Below are positions 5,731 to 7,384 of a stretch of DNA of 7,384 nt, one piece after another. The notes under the pieces are model-generated. The model was not told where the DNA came from. It searched no databases and saw only the letters and a program-made list of their open reading frames with translations. How positions within the stretch are numbered: position 1 is the first letter of the stretch; each line of letters starts with the position of its first letter. The stretch is taken from NCBI GenBank assembly GCA_031281115.1, contig JAITFV010000280.1:1-7384 (forward strand), written 5' to 3'. The position numbers were made by a program, and so were the translations under genes. This DNA comes from Oscillospiraceae bacterium (GTDB taxonomy: Bacteria; Bacillota; Clostridia; Oscillospirales; Ruminococcaceae).

Positions 5731-5827
5731 GACTTCTTGCGAAAATCCATTCGCTCAGAGTTACGCAAGAAATCTAATAAACACTTGCACAAAAATGCAA
5801 GTGTTTATTGAATTTTAGTATTATTGC
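5731..5827. repeat. Two-hairpin intergenic repeat, copy D
   Basis: The first stem (5731-5741 with 5764-5774) pairs 10 of 11 bases around a 22-base loop. The second is a perfect 14-bp stem (5776-5789 with 5796-5809, loop CAAAAA). The tail GAATTTTAGTATTA (5810-5823) is a diverged copy of the tail at 1-16 and 5028-5043. The stem sequences differ from copy C apart from the AATAAA/TTTATT ends, so the folding plan and tail are conserved rather than the whole sequence. It begins seven bases after the anti-sigma stop codon and may serve as its terminator. Confidence 0.65.
5776..5817 (+). terminator. Possible terminator after the anti-sigma gene
   Basis: A 14-bp stem with a six-base loop is followed by GAATTTTA, which has a modest run of T. 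Position and stem strength fit termination of the anti-sigma transcript before the rfbH promoter. The T tract is short and the hairpin belongs to the repeat family, so the call is tentative. Confidence 0.4.
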
Positions 5828-5874
5828 TCCGAGTTCTCAGCGTTAAATCTTGAATTATTCGGTGTTTAAAGGGT

Positions 5875-5903
5875 TTGACAAATCAAGAAATTTATGGTAT
5901 AAT
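5875..5903 (+). promoter_or_regulatory. Perfect consensus sigma-A promoter of rfbH
   Basis: TTGACA (5875-5880) and TATAAT (5898-5903) are separated by exactly 17 bases, the full consensus. Transcription should start near 5910. The open reading frame formally extends back to the TTG inside the -35 box, so this promoter rules out that start and points to ATG 5935, giving a leader of about 25 bases. No operator-like palindrome overlaps it, suggesting strong, largely constitutive expression (inference). Confidence 0.9.
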
Positions 5904-5934
5904 GTGTATTATTTTAAAGTTGGAAGTTTGCGGA

Positions 5935-7269
5935 ATGAGAGAATTATCTGAAATAAAAAAAGAAATCCTCGGATTAGCGCGGGAATACACCCGCATAGAA
6001 GCAGCAGAAGCTGTTTCGTGCCGCCCGCCGGGCTGTAGGATTAATTATGCGGGGCGCGTTTATGACGAAAATGAGCGCGTTAATCTTATAGACAGTGCTC
6101 TTGATTTTTGGCTGACAGCGGGAAAATATGCGGAAGATTTTGAGCGGAAGTTAGCCGGTTTCCTGGGTATGCCTTATGCGTATGCGGTGAATTCCGGCTC
6201 ATCTGCAAATCTGCTTGCCTTTGCCGCACTTACCTCGCCGCTGCTCGGAGAGCGACAATTAAAGCGGGGCGATGAGGTAATTACCGTTGCGATGGGATTC
6301 CCGACTACGGTGGCTCCGATTGTACAACTCGGCTGTGTGCCTGTGTTTGCGGATGTTTCGATTCCTTCGTATAATATCGATGCTTCAAAGCTTGAAAACG
6401 CGCTTTCGGAAAAAACAAAGGCTGTATTTATCGCGCATACGCTCGGGAATGCATTTAATTTGAAGGCAGTTTTAAGCTTTTGTAAACAGAATAACTTATT
6501 TTTAATAGAAGATAACTGTGACGCGCTCGGAGCGGAGTATAACATTGACGGCTCTTGGGCAAAAACAGGAACCCTCGGCGATATAGGAACCTCAAGTTTT
6601 TATCCCGCTCACCATATTACAACCGGTGAAGGCGGCGCAGTTTATACCAGGGACCCGCTGCTCGCGCAAATTTTGCTTTCATTGCGTGATTGGGGAAGGG
6701 ACTGCGTGTGTCCACCAGGGAAAGACGACACCTGCGAACGGCGTTTCAACGGACAATTCGGGGCATTACCGGAGGGATACGACCATAAATATGTTTATTC
6801 TCATTTGGGATATAATCTCAAGATTACCGATATGCAGGCGGCTGTCGGCACGGCGCAGCTGGACAAGCTCCCGGAATTTATCAAGAAACGCCGCAAAAAC
6901 TGGCAGATTCTGCGCAATGAGCTGCAAGATTTGGAAAAGCGGCTCATTCTGCCTGAAGAAGAGCCGGATTCAAAGCACTCACCTTTCGGTTTTGTTTTGA
7001 CCGTAAGAGAAAACTCTCCTTTAAACCGCAATCAACTGACAGCGGCTTTGGAAAGAAAAGGTATCCAGACGAGGAATCTGTTTGCGGGAAATCTGATAAG
7101 GCAACCGTGTTTCGGGAGTTTGACGGAGGGTGCGGATTATCGGGTTGTCGGCAAATTGGCAGAAACCGACAGGGTTATGAATGATACGTTTTGGGTCGGG
7201 GTGTATCCGGGGCTGTCGCGGGAGGATATCGGGGTTATGGTTGAGGCATTTAAAAATGTGTTTATGTAA
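5935..7269 (+). CDS. rfbH: CDP-4-keto-6-deoxy-D-glucose 3-dehydrase (E1), RfbH
   Basis: This 444-residue enzyme belongs to the DegT/DnrJ/EryC1/StrS fold but is a PMP/[2Fe-2S] dehydrase rather than an aminotransferase. With an E3 reductase it removes the C-3 hydroxyl of CDP-4-keto-6-deoxyglucose on the way to CDP-3,6-dideoxyhexoses (ascarylose, abequose, paratose, tyvelose). The diagnostic SFYPAHHITTGEGGAV (221-236) has His226 where aminotransferases have the PLP-binding Lys. The iron-sulfur cysteines are Cys195 (IEDNCDALG), Cys257 and Cys259 (RDWGRDCVC) and Cys267 (DDTCERRF). The C-X1-C-X7-C spacing is that known for Yersinia E1; the first gap is 61 residues against 57 there. Further family blocks are NSGSSANLLAFAALTSP, AMGFPTTVAP, HKYVYSHLGYNLKITDMQAA and RVMNDTFWVGVYPGLS. 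Length is normal and the C-terminus complete. ATG 5935 follows a weak GGAAG eight bases upstream and fits the family start. No E3, glycosyltransferase or other sugar-nucleotide gene is in the window. Its stop codon is the first three bases of repeat copy B. Confidence 0.95.
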   Translation: MRELSEIKKEILGLAREYTRIEAAEAVSCRPPGCRINYAGRVYDENERVNLIDSALDFWLTAGKYAEDFERKLAGFLGMPYAYAVNSGSSANLLAFAALTSPLLGERQLKRGDEVITVAMGFPTTVAPIVQLGCVPVFADVSIPSYNIDASKLENALSEKTKAVFIAHTLGNAFNLKAVLSFCKQNNLFLIEDNCDALGAEYNIDGSWAKTGTLGDIGTSSFYPAHHITTGEGGAVYTRDPLLAQILLSLRDWGRDCVCPPGKDDTCERRFNGQFGALPEGYDHKYVYSHLGYNLKITDMQAAVGTAQLDKLPEFIKKRRKNWQILRNELQDLEKRLILPEEEPDSKHSPFGFVLTVRENSPLNRNQLTAALERKGIQTRNLFAGNLIRQPCFGSLTEGADYRVVGKLAETDRVMNDTFWVGVYPGLSREDIGVMVEAFKNVFM

Positions 7270-7384
7270 TATAGTCCTTTAACTTAAAAAGCGTTTCGCT
7301 TTTTAAGTTAAAGGGGCTTGCGCTGTTGCGACAGCGCCCGCTGCGCTCACGCAGCGGAAACCCGTTTAAATTGAAACTGTGGAA
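7267..7384. repeat. Multi-hairpin intergenic repeat, copy B (inverted copy of A, cut by window end)
   Basis: These 118 bases are the reverse complement of 2088-2207, differing only by two bases missing from the loop of one hairpin. The hairpins are 7276-7293 with 7297-7314 (18 bp, loop TTT), 7320-7326 with 7331-7337, and 7338-7345 with 7350-7357. The left arm of the terminal hairpin (7364-7379) is present, and the window stops at the end of its loop. The first three bases are the TAA of rfbH, so the element abuts the gene exactly. The first hairpin may terminate rfbH transcription. Relative to the gene just upstream, it has the same orientation as copy A has to the kinase gene. Confidence 0.9.

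Noticed and set aside
4972..5827. Hairpin repeats considered as a CRISPR array or tRNA/riboswitch
   Set aside because: There is no regular repeat-spacer periodicity, no cloverleaf or CCA end, and no recognisable riboswitch core. The copies are scattered between genes.
5875..5934. A 20-residue N-terminal extension of RfbH starting at TTG 5875
   Set aside because: The TTG is part of a perfect -35 box and the extension spans the -10 box. ATG 5935 matches the family start.

Overview
The window looks like chromosomal DNA from a low-to-moderate GC Firmicute, most likely an uncultured gut- or rumen-type Clostridia (Oscillospirales/Lachnospirales-like). This is inferred from AGGAG-type ribosome binding sites, sigma-A-type promoters including one perfect TTGACA-N17-TATAAT, an AgrC/LytTR-type two-component pair and a SpoIIAA/SpoIIAB-like partner-switching pair. 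No marker gene fixes the taxon.

Layout, left to right. (1) 43-2031, minus: a 662-residue soluble, charged, partly coiled-coil protein that I do not recognise, with its own ribosome binding site and a -10 box. (2) 2071-2207: a multi-hairpin intergenic repeat (copy A). (3) 2258-3589 and 3734-4459, minus: a membrane GHKL histidine kinase behind its LytTR response regulator, read from a sigma-A-like promoter at 4481-4509. (4) Divergently, plus: a 101-residue STAS anti-sigma-factor antagonist (4630-4935) with its own promoter. (5) 4936-5306: a 371-base gap holding a hairpin repeat (copy C) and a 157-bp nearly full-length palindrome that looks like a small non-autonomous mobile element. (6) 5307-5723, plus: an RsbW/SpoIIAB-like anti-sigma ATPase/kinase whose start codon has no ribosome binding site and lies just downstream of the palindrome. 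(7) 5731-5827: another hairpin repeat (copy D). (8) 5935-7269, plus: RfbH, the PLP/[2Fe-2S] CDP-4-keto-6-deoxyglucose 3-dehydrase, driven by a perfect consensus promoter. (9) 7267-7384: a second, inverted and nearly identical copy (B) of the repeat at 2071-2207, cut by the window end.

How the genes may work together. The kinase and regulator form a signal-response pair. The STAS and RsbW-like proteins form a partner-switching module, but neither the target sigma factor nor the PP2C phosphatase is present. RfbH makes the committed intermediate of 3,6-dideoxyhexoses for surface glycans, but its E3 reductase partner and the glycan cluster are absent. A functional link between signalling and surface glycan is possible only by adjacency and is not shown.

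The most unusual part is the intergenic architecture. Every inter-operon gap except the divergent promoter region carries structured repeats of an apparently related family. The two best copies are inverted around a 5.06-kb block carrying all the recognisable genes. Both window ends fall inside repeats, which suggests this is a whole short-read contig broken at repeats.
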